DNA of 64,000 bases from Bacteroidales bacterium (GTDB lineage: Bacteria; Bacteroidota; Bacteroidia; Bacteroidales; Prolixibacteraceae). The translations under genes and the position numbers were made by a program. The DNA lies in NCBI GenBank assembly GCA_012729335.1, contig JAAYDJ010000036.1, positions 108,290 through 172,289 of the forward strand, read 5' to 3'. Below are positions 45,165 to 54,547 of the stretch, piece after piece (the stretch's first letter is position 1; every line of letters begins with the position of its first letter). The notes beneath the pieces are model-generated. The model worked only from the letters and a program-made list of their open reading frames with translations. It did not search any database and had not been told where the DNA came from.

Positions 45165-46502
45165 ATGAGACGAAGCAGTTACCTCCCATCCATTCTATTG
45201 GTATTCATGATTTTATTATGGAGCGGATGGGCCAGTGCCCAGATTGTCAATCCGCGTGAAGTGGTGAAAGAGAAGGCGACCCATCGTACAAATTCCAGGA
45301 TCGATCAGGGGATTGACCGTGGGTTGAACAAAGTGGAGGAAGGAGTAGGGAGTCTTTTCCGGAAGAAGGAGAAGGGATCAGAGGAGGAAGAAGTTCAGGA
45401 GGTGGAGGTCAACGAAGAAGAGGCTGAGGAGCAGGATTCCGGGGAAGCCGGAGGAGGGAGCGGGGAAGAAACGGTTGTCCCGCAGCCTGAGAAGGTGAAG
45501 CTTCAGGCTACCACGCAGTATGACTTTGTTCCGGGCGATAAGATTTTGTACTATGAGGATTTCAGTCAGGATGCGGTTGGAGATTTTCCGGCGCTGTGGA
45601 CGACAAACGGAAGTGCTGAGGTAAAGACGGTCAACGTTGCCCCCGGGAAATGGTTTCACATGAATGGGGAGGATGCGGTGTACTGTTACACCAAAGAGAT
45701 TGCTTTTCCCGAGAATTTCATCGTGGAGTTTGACATCATTCCTGACGAAGAGTACTACCGAGGCATTGTTTTCACGTTGTACCAGGAGAATCCTGAAGAT
45801 CCGCAGGAGCTCAACGATGATTTGTATCCCGGGAAGGGGGGGGTGCACATTATTCCACATAAGGAGGGATGGGAGACCCTGGGGTATACCGATAGTCCCG
45901 ATGACCGGTGGATCACCGGAGAGGCCTCGAAGAACCCGGTGGTGACGGAGCAGGTCAACCATGTGATCATCTGGATCCAGAAGCGGCGGGTGCGTGTTTA
46001 CCATGAGGGTGCGAAAGTGATCGACATGCCCACCAACATCTACCCGGGATTGGTTTTCAATAGGATCCGGTTTTCGGGATGGGACCGGGACAGCTATCCC
46101 TTGGTAACCAACCTGAAGGTCACCACGGCGGCACCCGATACGCGCAGCAAGCTGATCACAGAAGGGAAGCTGGTCACCTATGGGATTACCTTCGATGTGA
46201 ACAAGGCCGACATCAAGCCCGAGTCGCATGGAACGCTCAGGGATATTGCCACTGTCCTGCAGGAGAACCCCGGGGTGCGGGTGAAGATTGTGGGCCATAC
46301 CGACAGCGACGGGGATGACAAGCTGAACCTCGACCTGTCGAAGCGCAGGGCCGAGTCGGTGAAGAGCGCATTGAGCGGACAATTCGGCATTGACGCGTCG
46401 CGCCTGGAGACCGAAGGAGCCGGCGAAAGCAAACCAGTGGCGGCCAACGATACCCCTGAGAACAAAGCCAAGAACCGCCGCGTTGAACTGATCAAACTGT
46501 AA
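45165..46502 (+). CDS. OmpA-family outer-membrane/peptidoglycan-binding protein with acidic linker
   Basis: A 445-residue exported protein. The signal peptide ends SGWASAQ. A short helical segment (RIDQGIDRGLNKVEEGVGSLFRKKEK) leads to a strongly acidic Glu-rich linker (~residues 70-100). A middle jelly-roll-like domain follows (YYEDFSQDAVGDFPALWTTN ... VEFDIIPDEEYY), of the kind seen in concanavalin-like domains. The C-terminal ~110 residues are a standard OmpA domain: YGITFDVNKADIKPESHGTL and VGHTDSDGDDKLNLDLSKRRA with the peptidoglycan-binding D and R, ending KNRRVELIKL. It likely tethers an outer-membrane or periplasmic module to the cell wall. A monocistronic gene with divergent neighbour upstream. 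Confidence 0.92.
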   Translation: MRRSSYLPSILLVFMILLWSGWASAQIVNPREVVKEKATHRTNSRIDQGIDRGLNKVEEGVGSLFRKKEKGSEEEEVQEVEVNEEEAEEQDSGEAGGGSGEETVVPQPEKVKLQATTQYDFVPGDKILYYEDFSQDAVGDFPALWTTNGSAEVKTVNVAPGKWFHMNGEDAVYCYTKEIAFPENFIVEFDIIPDEEYYRGIVFTLYQENPEDPQELNDDLYPGKGGVHIIPHKEGWETLGYTDSPDDRWITGEASKNPVVTEQVNHVIIWIQKRRVRVYHEGAKVIDMPTNIYPGLVFNRIRFSGWDRDSYPLVTNLKVTTAAPDTRSKLITEGKLVTYGITFDVNKADIKPESHGTLRDIATVLQENPGVRVKIVGHTDSDGDDKLNLDLSKRRAESVKSALSGQFGIDASRLETEGAGESKPVAANDTPENKAKNRRVELIKL

Positions 46503-46846
46503 TTGAAACACCCCGTCGCAGAGCAGCGGGGAATCCGGTTCCGTCAAGGACTTATTTAGTATCTTGTACGCTTACCCCGAGTCAGTCCTGCGGGGAAACG
46601 AATTCCGGTAAACTTGGATGAGTTCGGCGGGCGAGTGCACCCGACCAGCCATCATCAGAGTCGGGCATTAATACTGACCTGGCATAGAGAACAGATGTAG
46701 CCAATGCGCTCACCGGAATTCAAGGAATAAAGCAGAAGGCTTCATGCGCTGTTTTAGTGATCTCCTGTGTGCATCGCATGCGGGAGGTATAGAAATAGTA
46801 TGTACTTTAGTGGGACAAAACCAGGAGAAACGCAAAAAATGAGCCT
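46503..46846. other. 344-bp intergenic region before the sulfatase
   Basis: No ORF, tRNA or repeat seen. A CCCCG/CGGGG hairpin at ~46510-46530 lacks a T-tract. TACTTTAG at ~46802 is a one-mismatch promoter-like box about 40 nt before the sulfatase ATG. Confidence 0.4.
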
Positions 46847-48454
46847 ATGAAGCCGATGGTATTACCGGGGTTAGCGACCTTGCTGATGGCGGCGGGATGC
46901 ACCGAAAAGCAGACTGAGCAGAGACCCAACATTCTGTTCATCATGAGTGATGACCATGCTTACCAGGCCATCAGCGCCTACAGCAATCACCTCCTTGAAA
47001 CGCCGAATATCGACCGGATTGCCCGGGAGGGGATACTCTTCAGCAACGCCTGTGTGACCAACTCGATTTGTGCGCCGTCGCGGGCGACGATCCTGACGGG
47101 CAAGCACACCCACATCCACGGGAAAATCGACAACAATTTTCCGTTTGACACCAGCAACGTCACCTTTCCGCAGCTGTTGCAGCAGGCCGGGTACCAGACG
47201 GCCATGTTCGGGAAGCTCCATTTCGGCAACAATCCCAGGGGGTTTGACGAGTTCATGATTCTTCCTGACCAGGGGGATTATTACAATCCCGATTTCATCA
47301 CCCCGCGTGGCGACACGGTGATCCACGGGTATGTGACCGACATCATCACCGATCTGACGCTGAACTGGCTGAGGAAAGAGCGGAGGAAGGATCAGCCTTT
47401 CCTGATGATGTACCTGCACAAGGCGCCACACCGGGAGTGGATTCCTGCGGAGCGTCACTACCGTGCGTTCACGCAGCGCACTTTTCCGGAGCCGGCCACC
47501 CTCTTCGACGATTATGCGGGGCGGGGTACGGCGGCCCACACGGCGGAAATGAACCTTCTGCGGCACATGACCGTGTCGGCCGACAATAAGGTGTACCCGG
47601 ACGTGGCCCGCGAACTGGGAATTAAAGAGCCCAGCAACTGGGGTTATAACGTGTTCAACAGCAAGTACTCCCGAATGGATTCGACCCAGAAGGCGCACTG
47701 GGATGAGGTCTACGGCCCCATCAGCGAAGAATTTGCCAGAACGTACCCCGCCATGGACGATTCAGCCTTCATGCGCTGGAAATACCAGCGCTATATGCAG
47801 GATTACCTGGCCTGCATCGCCGCCGTCGACGAAAATATCGGCAGGGTGCTCGACTATCTCGACGAGGCCGGACTGCTTGAAAACACGATCGTGGTGTACA
47901 CCTCCGACCAGGGCTTCTATTTAGGGGAACATGGCTGGTTTGACAAACGGTTCATTTACGACGAGTCTTTCAAGACGCCGCTGGTCATCCGCTGGCCGGC
48001 GAAGATCGCCGCCGGCAGCCGCTCGGAAGAGATGGTTCAGAACCTCGACTTTGCCCAGACTTTCCTGGAAGCCGCAGGAGTACCCGCACCCGCTGACATG
48101 CAGGGCGAAAGCCTCATGCCCCTGCTCACCGGCCACCCCGAAAAGTGGAACAGAGAGGCCGTATACTATCACTACTATGAATACCCCTCGGTCCACATGG
48201 TCAAACGACACTACGGCATCGTCACCCGGGAATTCAAACTGGCCCATTTTTACTACGATGTTGACGAATGGGAACTCTACGACCGGGAAAAAGACCCTAT
48301 GGAACTCCACAATGTATACGCCGATCCCGCCTATGCCGAAGTCGTGGCAGACCTCAAAGTCAAACTGGAGAAGATCAGGAGAAAATACAAGGATTCAGAC
48401 GAACTCGACCAACACTACATCCAGGCTTACCGCGACAAAAACCTCATTAAATAA
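46847..48454 (+). CDS. S1 family sulfatase (lipoprotein)
   Basis: A 535-residue formylglycine-dependent sulfatase with lipoprotein signal (LATLLMAAGC, Cys18). Metal-binding D35-D36 lie in NILFIMSDDHAYQ. The maturation motif is C75-A-P-S-R in SICAPSRATILTGKH, so the catalytic Cys is converted to formylglycine by an anaerobic or aerobic maturase encoded elsewhere. TSDQGFYLGEHGWFDKRFIYDES gives the second metal and sulfate site, and the C-terminal subdomain with YDVDEWELYDREKDPMELHN is typical of the family. It removes sulfate esters from glycans or other compounds in the periplasm. The sulfated substrate is unknown; it may link this region to marine or host glycans. Confidence 0.93.
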   Translation: MKPMVLPGLATLLMAAGCTEKQTEQRPNILFIMSDDHAYQAISAYSNHLLETPNIDRIAREGILFSNACVTNSICAPSRATILTGKHTHIHGKIDNNFPFDTSNVTFPQLLQQAGYQTAMFGKLHFGNNPRGFDEFMILPDQGDYYNPDFITPRGDTVIHGYVTDIITDLTLNWLRKERRKDQPFLMMYLHKAPHREWIPAERHYRAFTQRTFPEPATLFDDYAGRGTAAHTAEMNLLRHMTVSADNKVYPDVARELGIKEPSNWGYNVFNSKYSRMDSTQKAHWDEVYGPISEEFARTYPAMDDSAFMRWKYQRYMQDYLACIAAVDENIGRVLDYLDEAGLLENTIVVYTSDQGFYLGEHGWFDKRFIYDESFKTPLVIRWPAKIAAGSRSEEMVQNLDFAQTFLEAAGVPAPADMQGESLMPLLTGHPEKWNREAVYYHYYEYPSVHMVKRHYGIVTREFKLAHFYYDVDEWELYDREKDPMELHNVYADPAYAEVVADLKVKLEKIRRKYKDSDELDQHYIQAYRDKNLIK

Positions 48455-48659
48455 GCCGGTACCCATCCCCTCCTGCGGGGAATTTCAGAACAATAAAACA
48501 AGACCATTCGGAAATTCGAATTTCTATAAAAGATATTTCGCTCTTTTTGGGTTATTTTAGGCTTCCAGGCCCGTGGGGTATTGTGATTTCCCGAATTTCG
48601 GAGTAAATTGACTTAAATTCCGAAGTAAAAAAGAATTACAAACCTTAATAATTAAAACT

Positions 48660-51600
48660 ATGAGAGCGGGGAAATCGGCGGTTCTTCTGATGTGTATGGT
48701 ATGTCTCCTGTTTATGTCGAAGGGTATCCAGGGTCAGGTGAACCAGAATGAGGCGGAGTGGAACGGGAATGGCTGGTCGATCAAGAAGGTCGTGAGCAAT
48801 CTGTCCATTCAGAGCGGAGTCAATTTCAGTTACACCATTCTTTTTTCAGCCCCGGCGGGGACGGCATCGATAGCGATCCAGGATTTGGTTCCTCCCGCCC
48901 TGGACATTGTCAATGTGACGGCGGCGGGGCCGGTGTTGGGGGTGCCCCCGGTGATTGCCTGGAACAACACCACAAAAATCGTCACCTACAATTTAAGTTC
49001 TCTGCCTGCCACGGGGCCTCCTTCGGGGTCATTCACCATAGTGGTGAAGTTTCCCGAGGGGGTGACCTGTAATGGGGTTACTGCGCGCAACCGTGCGGGG
49101 ATACAGGTTGGGGGAGAGTGGATGTGGACGCCCTTTATCAGCACCACAGCCATAGCTGCCAATCCCTGGATTGTTTCCAAGTCGATTCTGACGGGGGCAG
49201 TGGTCAATCCCAACGGGGGGAGCTGCGGCTACCTGATCAATCCTGGGGATACAGTCACCTACCGGTTATCGGTGACCAAGGCCAGTCCCTATTACGGGAA
49301 TGTGACGGGGCAGCAGAATGCATCGGGGGCGGTGGTGACCGATGTGCTTCCAGCGGGGGCGGTGATGGTACCCCATCCCAATGCGACCTTCAGCGGGAGC
49401 ACCATCACCTGGAATGTGAATGCCCCCACGCAGCTGCTTGACGCCGCCAATCCCTGGGCCTATTACTGGATCGATATAAAGGTGGTTTATCCGGCCGCCT
49501 CCTTCCCCGTGAACACCCAGATTCCCAACAGTGCCACCCTGAATGCCACCAGTTGCAACCAGCCCATCACCCACACGAGCAACCAGACCTGTGTCGAGGT
49601 GGCCAATATTGTTCCCAATCCGAATGCCCAGTTTGCCAAATACCTGGCCATGACCAACCGGGTGCCCGGGTGCAACGGCTATTATTATATAGTATTGTGC
49701 AACAACGGGAACGTACCCCTGACCGCTTTTAACATCAACGATGCCATTCCGGCGGGGATCACCGTCAACCAGGTGCAGATCTTCAATGCCAGTTCGACCA
49801 CTTCGGTGAACCTGAACATCAACAGCACTCCTTTTGCCACGGGCATCACCTCATCGGGGTATTCCACGGGAGCGCTGACGGGGCCGGTGAACCAGCTGCA
49901 GTTGCAGATGACCGGTTCGCTGCCAGTGGGGTCGTGTCTTTACATGTATGTCTATTTCACGGTGAATCCCAATCCTACCGGGACCATTGTCACCAATTGC
50001 GCCAACTTTGTGCCGTTGTCGAATCCGCTGACGCTGAACCCTGCCTGTGTGCAGTTCACCGTCGATGCCGGGGCCCCGCAGGCCTGTCTGCTCAAGGACA
50101 TCTGTTCCCCACAGTCAGAATATGAGCCGGGTGATGTGGTCCGTTTCAGGCTGAGGGTCCAGAACATCGGCAGTGCCACCCTTTCAGGGGCCTCCATCCA
50201 GGATGCGCTTCACGCCAATTTCCCCTATGCGGGCAATGAGACCTATTACCAGTCGTCGAGTTTCAACCCGGCTTGTTCAAGCGGGGGGACCCCCCCATCT
50301 GGGGCGACGGCCTGGACGGGGGTCACCCCATCCCATTCGGGAAACAACCTGTCATGGAACCTGCCTCCCATTGCTTCCGACTGCCAGCTTTTCTATACGG
50401 CGTGGTGCGGATACTACGGAACCTATGGAATTCCATACTACTTCATTGAGTTTGATGCCGTCGTCGACAGTTTTGCCCTGCCAGGGGTGACTCCCAACCA
50501 GTACACCATTTCCGGGGGTAACCTCCCTGCACCGGTCACTTCCAATACGGTCAACGTGCTGGTGGTGGCCAGCTTCGGCCAGGAGGTCAACAAGCTGGTC
50601 AGTACCGACAACGGGGCGACCTATGCCGCCACGGGTACAGCCGCTCCGGGGAGCAACGCCCGTTTCCGCCTCAACTACCGGAATCTCTCGAATGTCGGGG
50701 TGTCCAATGTACGGCTGGTCGATTTGCTGGCCATGGACAACACCACCACCGACCTGATGATTTTCAGCCGGGGCACACCCCGCGGCAGCCAGTTCGACCT
50801 CTCGTATGTCGGGAACCATGCCACTTCATTGCAGCCTCCGGGGCCGGTGTCGGCTCCCGTATTGCAGTGGGCGGCGGGAGCGAACATCTGCCTGCCCCCA
50901 TATGTCGTGGCCTTCGGCTGCAATGCCGCCACCTGGGGATCCACACCCGACAAGAACATCAGGATGGATTACGGAACCTCCTTTACCCTGGCGCCCTCCA
51001 AATTCCTGAGGGAGGATTTCGATGTGGGGATTCCCACGACGGCCACCACGGGGCAGACCGTCTGTAACGATTTTGCCGCCATAGCGTCGGCGCAGTTCCT
51101 GCTGAACGGCAATCCGCAGACCGTGGCATTAACGCCGCTTGCGGCGGCTCCGATATGCCTGACGGTGGGCAAGCAGGCCACCTGCTGTGACAGCTTAAGG
51201 GTGGAAAGAAGTTCCGGAGCCGATGGAACGCCCGGCTGCTGCGCAAAACTGGTCACCACCTGTGAGGTGAAGTCGGTGGAGGTGACCGTCACCAACGGAA
51301 CCCTGTCGACCGCCTCCTGGACTTGTCCCACGCCGATTCCCACCGGATATGCCGGACAGACCTCCTACACCTTTGCCCCGGGGGGCTGCGCGGTGGAACT
51401 CACCACCTGTGTGACCCCCACCCAGCCAGGCGTGGTGACCATCAGCTATATGGTCACCTTCGAGAACGGTGAGAAGTGCGAACGGATCATAGACCTGGAC
51501 TGCGGGTCGCCGGAAGGGTGTTGTGAGAAAGTAAAGCTGGAGCCCATCCAGGGAGAAGAGTGCTGTGCCCGCCTGGTGACGGAATGCGAGGTGGAGAAAA

Positions 51601-52904
51601 TCGACGTCCACCTCACCAATGGGGTGATCGCCTCGGCAGCCTGGAACTGCGGGACCCTGCCCTCAGGGTATGTCAACCAGAGCAGTTTCACCTTTGTGGC
51701 CGGAGGGTGCGCCGCCGACCTGAAATTGTGCGTGACCCCCACCCAAACTGGGATGGTCACCATCGATTATATGATTACCTTCACCAACGGAGAGGTATGC
51801 GAAAAGAGCATCAGGATGGAGTGCAAGGCCGCCGAACCGACCTGCTGCGCCCTGGCCGACTTCACACTGAAGACCAAATGGCCCTTCTGGAAGAATCAGA
51901 CCGGTCATTTCCAGATCACCAACCTGGATCCGGCTTCGCCCATCTGTTATGTAGAGATCAGCCCCGCGCCCGCAGGGAGTTTCACTACCGGAGGATTGGT
52001 CATTGACGGAGTACCCTCGCCGGTATCCTGGACACCGGTGCGGATTCCTGCTTCGGGGAACCTCACCCCCGGCGCCATCAACACGATTGACTTCAGTTTG
52101 ACCGCCACCGGGTACAAGGGAGTGATCACCGTATGTGTGGTCAAGTGCGACGGTACCAGATGCTGTTTTGAATTCAAATGGAACTCCAAGGTGATCGATC
52201 CGATCGGAGTCGATGTGGAAATCAATCCCGATAAGACGCCCCTGGCAGCCGTGAGCATCACTCCTGTCGTGCAGGGTAACGTGAACGGAAAAGTCAGATA
52301 TCTCTCCTTCGGGTTGGCCGATGAGGATGAAGCTGCAAAGCCGGAGTTTGGTTTCTGGGCGATATCGGCGGCCCCCATGGGAGATGAGGAGTACCCGGCC
52401 GGACTGGCCACGACGGCCAACGCCTGGATGGGGAAACACCATGCTTTCTTTGAGCTCGCTCCGGCCAGAAGTGCCACGGAACCCATGGGATATTTCAACC
52501 TGGTCTTCACCCCGAAGCTGCCCCAACTGGGCCTCACCCTCTTTGATGAAGAGGGGAATATCCTTTATTCGGGCAGCATCAAGGTCAATCCCTCCGACAC
52601 GGTGACCGGCATTGTAGGGCCCGATGGAAAGAGTGTCACCGGGAATATGTTCGAATTCATCAACCTGTACCCCAATCCGAGCAGAGGATCGTTCCGGATC
52701 ACCTATGCCACGGGCACGCCCCGGGAGGTGGAAATCAGGGTAATGACGGCTACGGGCCAGCTCATCCTGAACCGGATGGGTCCCGAACGGCGTGCAGGCC
52801 TCCACGAGGTCGAGATGTCGCCGGCACGCCTCTCCCCGGGACTGTACAAGGTAATTTTACGTTCGGAGGGCCAGGTTCTTAGTAAATCACTGGTTATCAA
52901 ATAG
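48660..52904 (+). CDS. Large surface protein with DUF11-like and repeated Cys-rich modules and T9SS type A tail
   Basis: A 1414-residue secreted protein. After a signal peptide (VLLMCMVCLLFMSKGIQGQ) come several DUF11-like immunoglobulin modules (e.g. GDTVTYRLSVTKASPYYGNVTGQ and PGDVVRFRLRVQNIGSATLSG). Residues ~845-950 and ~955-1060 are two related Cys-rich modules: CCAKLVTTCEVKSVEVTVTNG and CCARLVTECEVEKIDVHLTNG, each ending with a TYTF/FTFVAGGCA and CVTPTQ(P/T)G block. The tail from ~1335 (INLYPNPSRGSFRITYATG ... PGLYKVILRSEG) is the T9SS type A sorting domain. It lacks a catalytic motif and is probably an adhesin or stalk. A terminator follows. Confidence 0.85.
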   Translation: MRAGKSAVLLMCMVCLLFMSKGIQGQVNQNEAEWNGNGWSIKKVVSNLSIQSGVNFSYTILFSAPAGTASIAIQDLVPPALDIVNVTAAGPVLGVPPVIAWNNTTKIVTYNLSSLPATGPPSGSFTIVVKFPEGVTCNGVTARNRAGIQVGGEWMWTPFISTTAIAANPWIVSKSILTGAVVNPNGGSCGYLINPGDTVTYRLSVTKASPYYGNVTGQQNASGAVVTDVLPAGAVMVPHPNATFSGSTITWNVNAPTQLLDAANPWAYYWIDIKVVYPAASFPVNTQIPNSATLNATSCNQPITHTSNQTCVEVANIVPNPNAQFAKYLAMTNRVPGCNGYYYIVLCNNGNVPLTAFNINDAIPAGITVNQVQIFNASSTTSVNLNINSTPFATGITSSGYSTGALTGPVNQLQLQMTGSLPVGSCLYMYVYFTVNPNPTGTIVTNCANFVPLSNPLTLNPACVQFTVDAGAPQACLLKDICSPQSEYEPGDVVRFRLRVQNIGSATLSGASIQDALHANFPYAGNETYYQSSSFNPACSSGGTPPSGATAWTGVTPSHSGNNLSWNLPPIASDCQLFYTAWCGYYGTYGIPYYFIEFDAVVDSFALPGVTPNQYTISGGNLPAPVTSNTVNVLVVASFGQEVNKLVSTDNGATYAATGTAAPGSNARFRLNYRNLSNVGVSNVRLVDLLAMDNTTTDLMIFSRGTPRGSQFDLSYVGNHATSLQPPGPVSAPVLQWAAGANICLPPYVVAFGCNAATWGSTPDKNIRMDYGTSFTLAPSKFLREDFDVGIPTTATTGQTVCNDFAAIASAQFLLNGNPQTVALTPLAAAPICLTVGKQATCCDSLRVERSSGADGTPGCCAKLVTTCEVKSVEVTVTNGTLSTASWTCPTPIPTGYAGQTSYTFAPGGCAVELTTCVTPTQPGVVTISYMVTFENGEKCERIIDLDCGSPEGCCEKVKLEPIQGEECCARLVTECEVEKIDVHLTNGVIASAAWNCGTLPSGYVNQSSFTFVAGGCAADLKLCVTPTQTGMVTIDYMITFTNGEVCEKSIRMECKAAEPTCCALADFTLKTKWPFWKNQTGHFQITNLDPASPICYVEISPAPAGSFTTGGLVIDGVPSPVSWTPVRIPASGNLTPGAINTIDFSLTATGYKGVITVCVVKCDGTRCCFEFKWNSKVIDPIGVDVEINPDKTPLAAVSITPVVQGNVNGKVRYLSFGLADEDEAAKPEFGFWAISAAPMGDEEYPAGLATTANAWMGKHHAFFELAPARSATEPMGYFNLVFTPKLPQLGLTLFDEEGNILYSGSIKVNPSDTVTGIVGPDGKSVTGNMFEFINLYPNPSRGSFRITYATGTPREVEIRVMTATGQLILNRMGPERRAGLHEVEMSPARLSPGLYKVILRSEGQVLSKSLVIK

Positions 52905-52928
52905 CTATCATTTTTTGCCGTCAACATG

Positions 52929-52964
52929 AGGCTGGACCTGCACAACGGTTCAGCCTTTTTTTTT
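52929..52964 (+). terminator. Rho-independent terminator of the large surface protein gene
   Basis: AGGCTGGACC pairs with GGTTCAGCCT (one G-U pair) around an 8-base loop, followed by a run of about nine T, 25 bp after the stop. Confidence 0.9.
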
Positions 52965-52966
52965 AC

Positions 52967-52974
52967 TATTTTTG
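52967..52974 (+). promoter_or_regulatory. Candidate Bacteroidota -7 box (TATTTTTG) for the YiiX-like gene
   Basis: Exact TAnnTTTG match directly after the terminator and 56 nt before the first ATG. The -33 element overlaps the terminator and is not clear. Confidence 0.38.
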
Positions 52975-53029
52975 TTCCTGAAGGTACAAGCCCACAATCA
53001 GTATAAAAAATTGAAGTGCAATTCTTTAA

Positions 53030-53869
53030 ATGGATATGAGATACGTGAAAAGGATTCCCCACGTGTGGGCATGCGTGATCGTGATGCTGTTGTTTCCGGG
53101 AGCCAGTCCGGAAACTGGGGGGATAGGCACGATGGGGATGAATGGTGAACGGGGAGTGAAGTGGCGGACAGGGGATTCGGTTTCCGGATGGGCGCAGCCT
53201 GTGGAGGAGAGGGCTGTGGGGAACCCCGGCCCATCGGGAGAGGTGTACCTCATCAGGGAGGAGGAGCAGGGGGTTGAGGAGTTCCGGCGGGGAGACATAT
53301 TGGTGAAGGCCAACCACAACTGGTTGCCGGGGAGTGCCCAAGTATGGGGAGGCAAGGGTTTTGGCCATGCGGCCCTGGTGCTGCAGGGAGCGCGTGATAC
53401 CAGTCTGCTGAGACTGCTGGAAAATACCCTTCTCTTTGAGTCCCATTCCCGCGATGTTCCCGACGCGTATCAGCTGCGGCAGGTGGCCGCTTACCTTCCG
53501 GGCCACGATTACAGAACGGCTAACATCACCTTCGGCCCGCAAAACCTGGGTTACTGCTACAGGCTAAGGCCAGCCCTTTCCCCTGAGGATCTGGAGAAGT
53601 TTATCACCTTTGTCACCTCACTCGATGAGGGACGCTCCAGTTGGCGGGCACAAAAAAGGTTTGCGGGACTTACCGGCCCTGTAAACCCGGAAAGGGGGGA
53701 GGACCCGGGACACTGGTACTGTTCCCTGGTCATCTGGCAGGCTTTTTATACCCTGTTTGGTGTGGATCTGGATCCCAACGGAGGGGTCATGGTCTACCCC
53801 AATGACCTGATCGCCAGTCCGTACTTTAACAATTCACCAGAAAATACGCAGAAGAGGGTGCGGTTCTGA
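53030..53869 (+). CDS. Secreted YiiX-like permuted NlpC/P60 (papain-fold) hydrolase
   Basis: A 279-residue protein. The N-terminal hydrophobic segment (VWACVIVMLLFPGASPE) suggests export; the ATG at 53036 is an alternative start. GDILVKANHNWLPGSAQVWG and GKGFGHAALVLQGA (with H113) followed by a Glu in LLFESHS form the permuted catalytic part. C231 in GHWYCSLVIWQAFY is the nucleophile position. GGVMVYPNDLIASPYF is the conserved tail of the YiiX/YebB-like group. Such hydrolases cleave amide or thioester bonds in peptidoglycan or lipids; the substrate is unknown. The gene stands alone between two terminators or hairpins. An odd feature is a ~65-residue Gly/Arg-rich region between the signal and the hydrolase domain. 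Confidence 0.82.
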   Translation: MDMRYVKRIPHVWACVIVMLLFPGASPETGGIGTMGMNGERGVKWRTGDSVSGWAQPVEERAVGNPGPSGEVYLIREEEQGVEEFRRGDILVKANHNWLPGSAQVWGGKGFGHAALVLQGARDTSLLRLLENTLLFESHSRDVPDAYQLRQVAAYLPGHDYRTANITFGPQNLGYCYRLRPALSPEDLEKFITFVTSLDEGRSSWRAQKRFAGLTGPVNPERGEDPGHWYCSLVIWQAFYTLFGVDLDPNGGVMVYPNDLIASPYFNNSPENTQKRVRF

Positions 53870-53882
53870 CCCCCACCCTCTT
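53852..53882. terminator. Hairpin at the end of the YiiX-like gene
   Basis: AAGAGGGTG pairs perfectly with CACCCTCTT across the stop codon in a convergent gene gap. No T-tract follows on either strand, so termination is uncertain. Confidence 0.35.
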
Positions 53883-53925
53883 CCTGTACAGTGCAAACAC
53901 CATTATTTTTGCTGATTAACAACAC

Positions 53926-54534
53926 CTAATCATTGGCATTGGTGTCGTCGGAATAGAGGTTAACGATGGATCCGTTGGCCCTGGTCCCTGTAGCCATGAT
54001 GAAGCCAAACTTGTGGTTGAACTTCCAGAGAATTTTTGTAAACGGGGAAGCGGCACCCTTGACCTGGACCCCTTCCGGAATGGTCTCCTCCACATCGATG
54101 GTTTTAATGATCATCGGGCCGTAAAAGGTATCGTCCTCGGTGCTTTTATGGACCACCTTCCGGACGACCGTCTGGTTCCCCACCTTATACTCCCATTTGT
54201 CACCCACCCTGGCGTCAAATTTCACCAGCGTGAAGGGCTTGCTCTTGTCCCCGTTGCTGTACACAAAATCGTAAATGCCGTTTTCGGTGATTTTTCCCTC
54301 CAGGGTGTAGGTTTTACCATTAAAGGTATAGGATCCCACCACCTCCCCGTTGGTATTGCTGCTGATGGTGATCTTGGAGTTGGCATAGCCTGTGGACTTC
54401 AGATTCCAGTAGTTGCCCACTTTTCCGAGGGTGGCATCAGGATCGGCCACATCTTCCAATCCCGTATCCTTGTCACAGGAGAGAAGGAGTCCAAGAGAGA
54501 AGATCGTCAGTAAAGAAAAGATCGTTTTTTTCAT
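53926..54534 (-). CDS. Small lipoprotein of unknown function (202 aa)
   Basis: MKKTIFSLLTIFSLGLLLSC is a lipoprotein signal with lipidated Cys20. The mature part starts Asp/Glu-rich (DKDTGLEDVADPDATLG) and is beta-strand rich with repeated Tyr/Lys/Gly turns (SYTFNGKTYTLEGKI). I recognise no domain. It starts 13 bp after the stop of the next upstream gene, which is also a lipoprotein gene, so the two are probably co-transcribed and may form a pair on the cell envelope. Function unknown. Confidence 0.8.
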   Translation of the reverse strand: MKKTIFSLLTIFSLGLLLSCDKDTGLEDVADPDATLGKVGNYWNLKSTGYANSKITISSNTNGEVVGSYTFNGKTYTLEGKITENGIYDFVYSNGDKSKPFTLVKFDARVGDKWEYKVGNQTVVRKVVHKSTEDDTFYGPMIIKTIDVEETIPEGVQVKGAASPFTKILWKFNHKFGFIMATGTRANGSIVNLYSDDTNAND

Positions 54535-54547
54535 ACGCGCTGGATTT

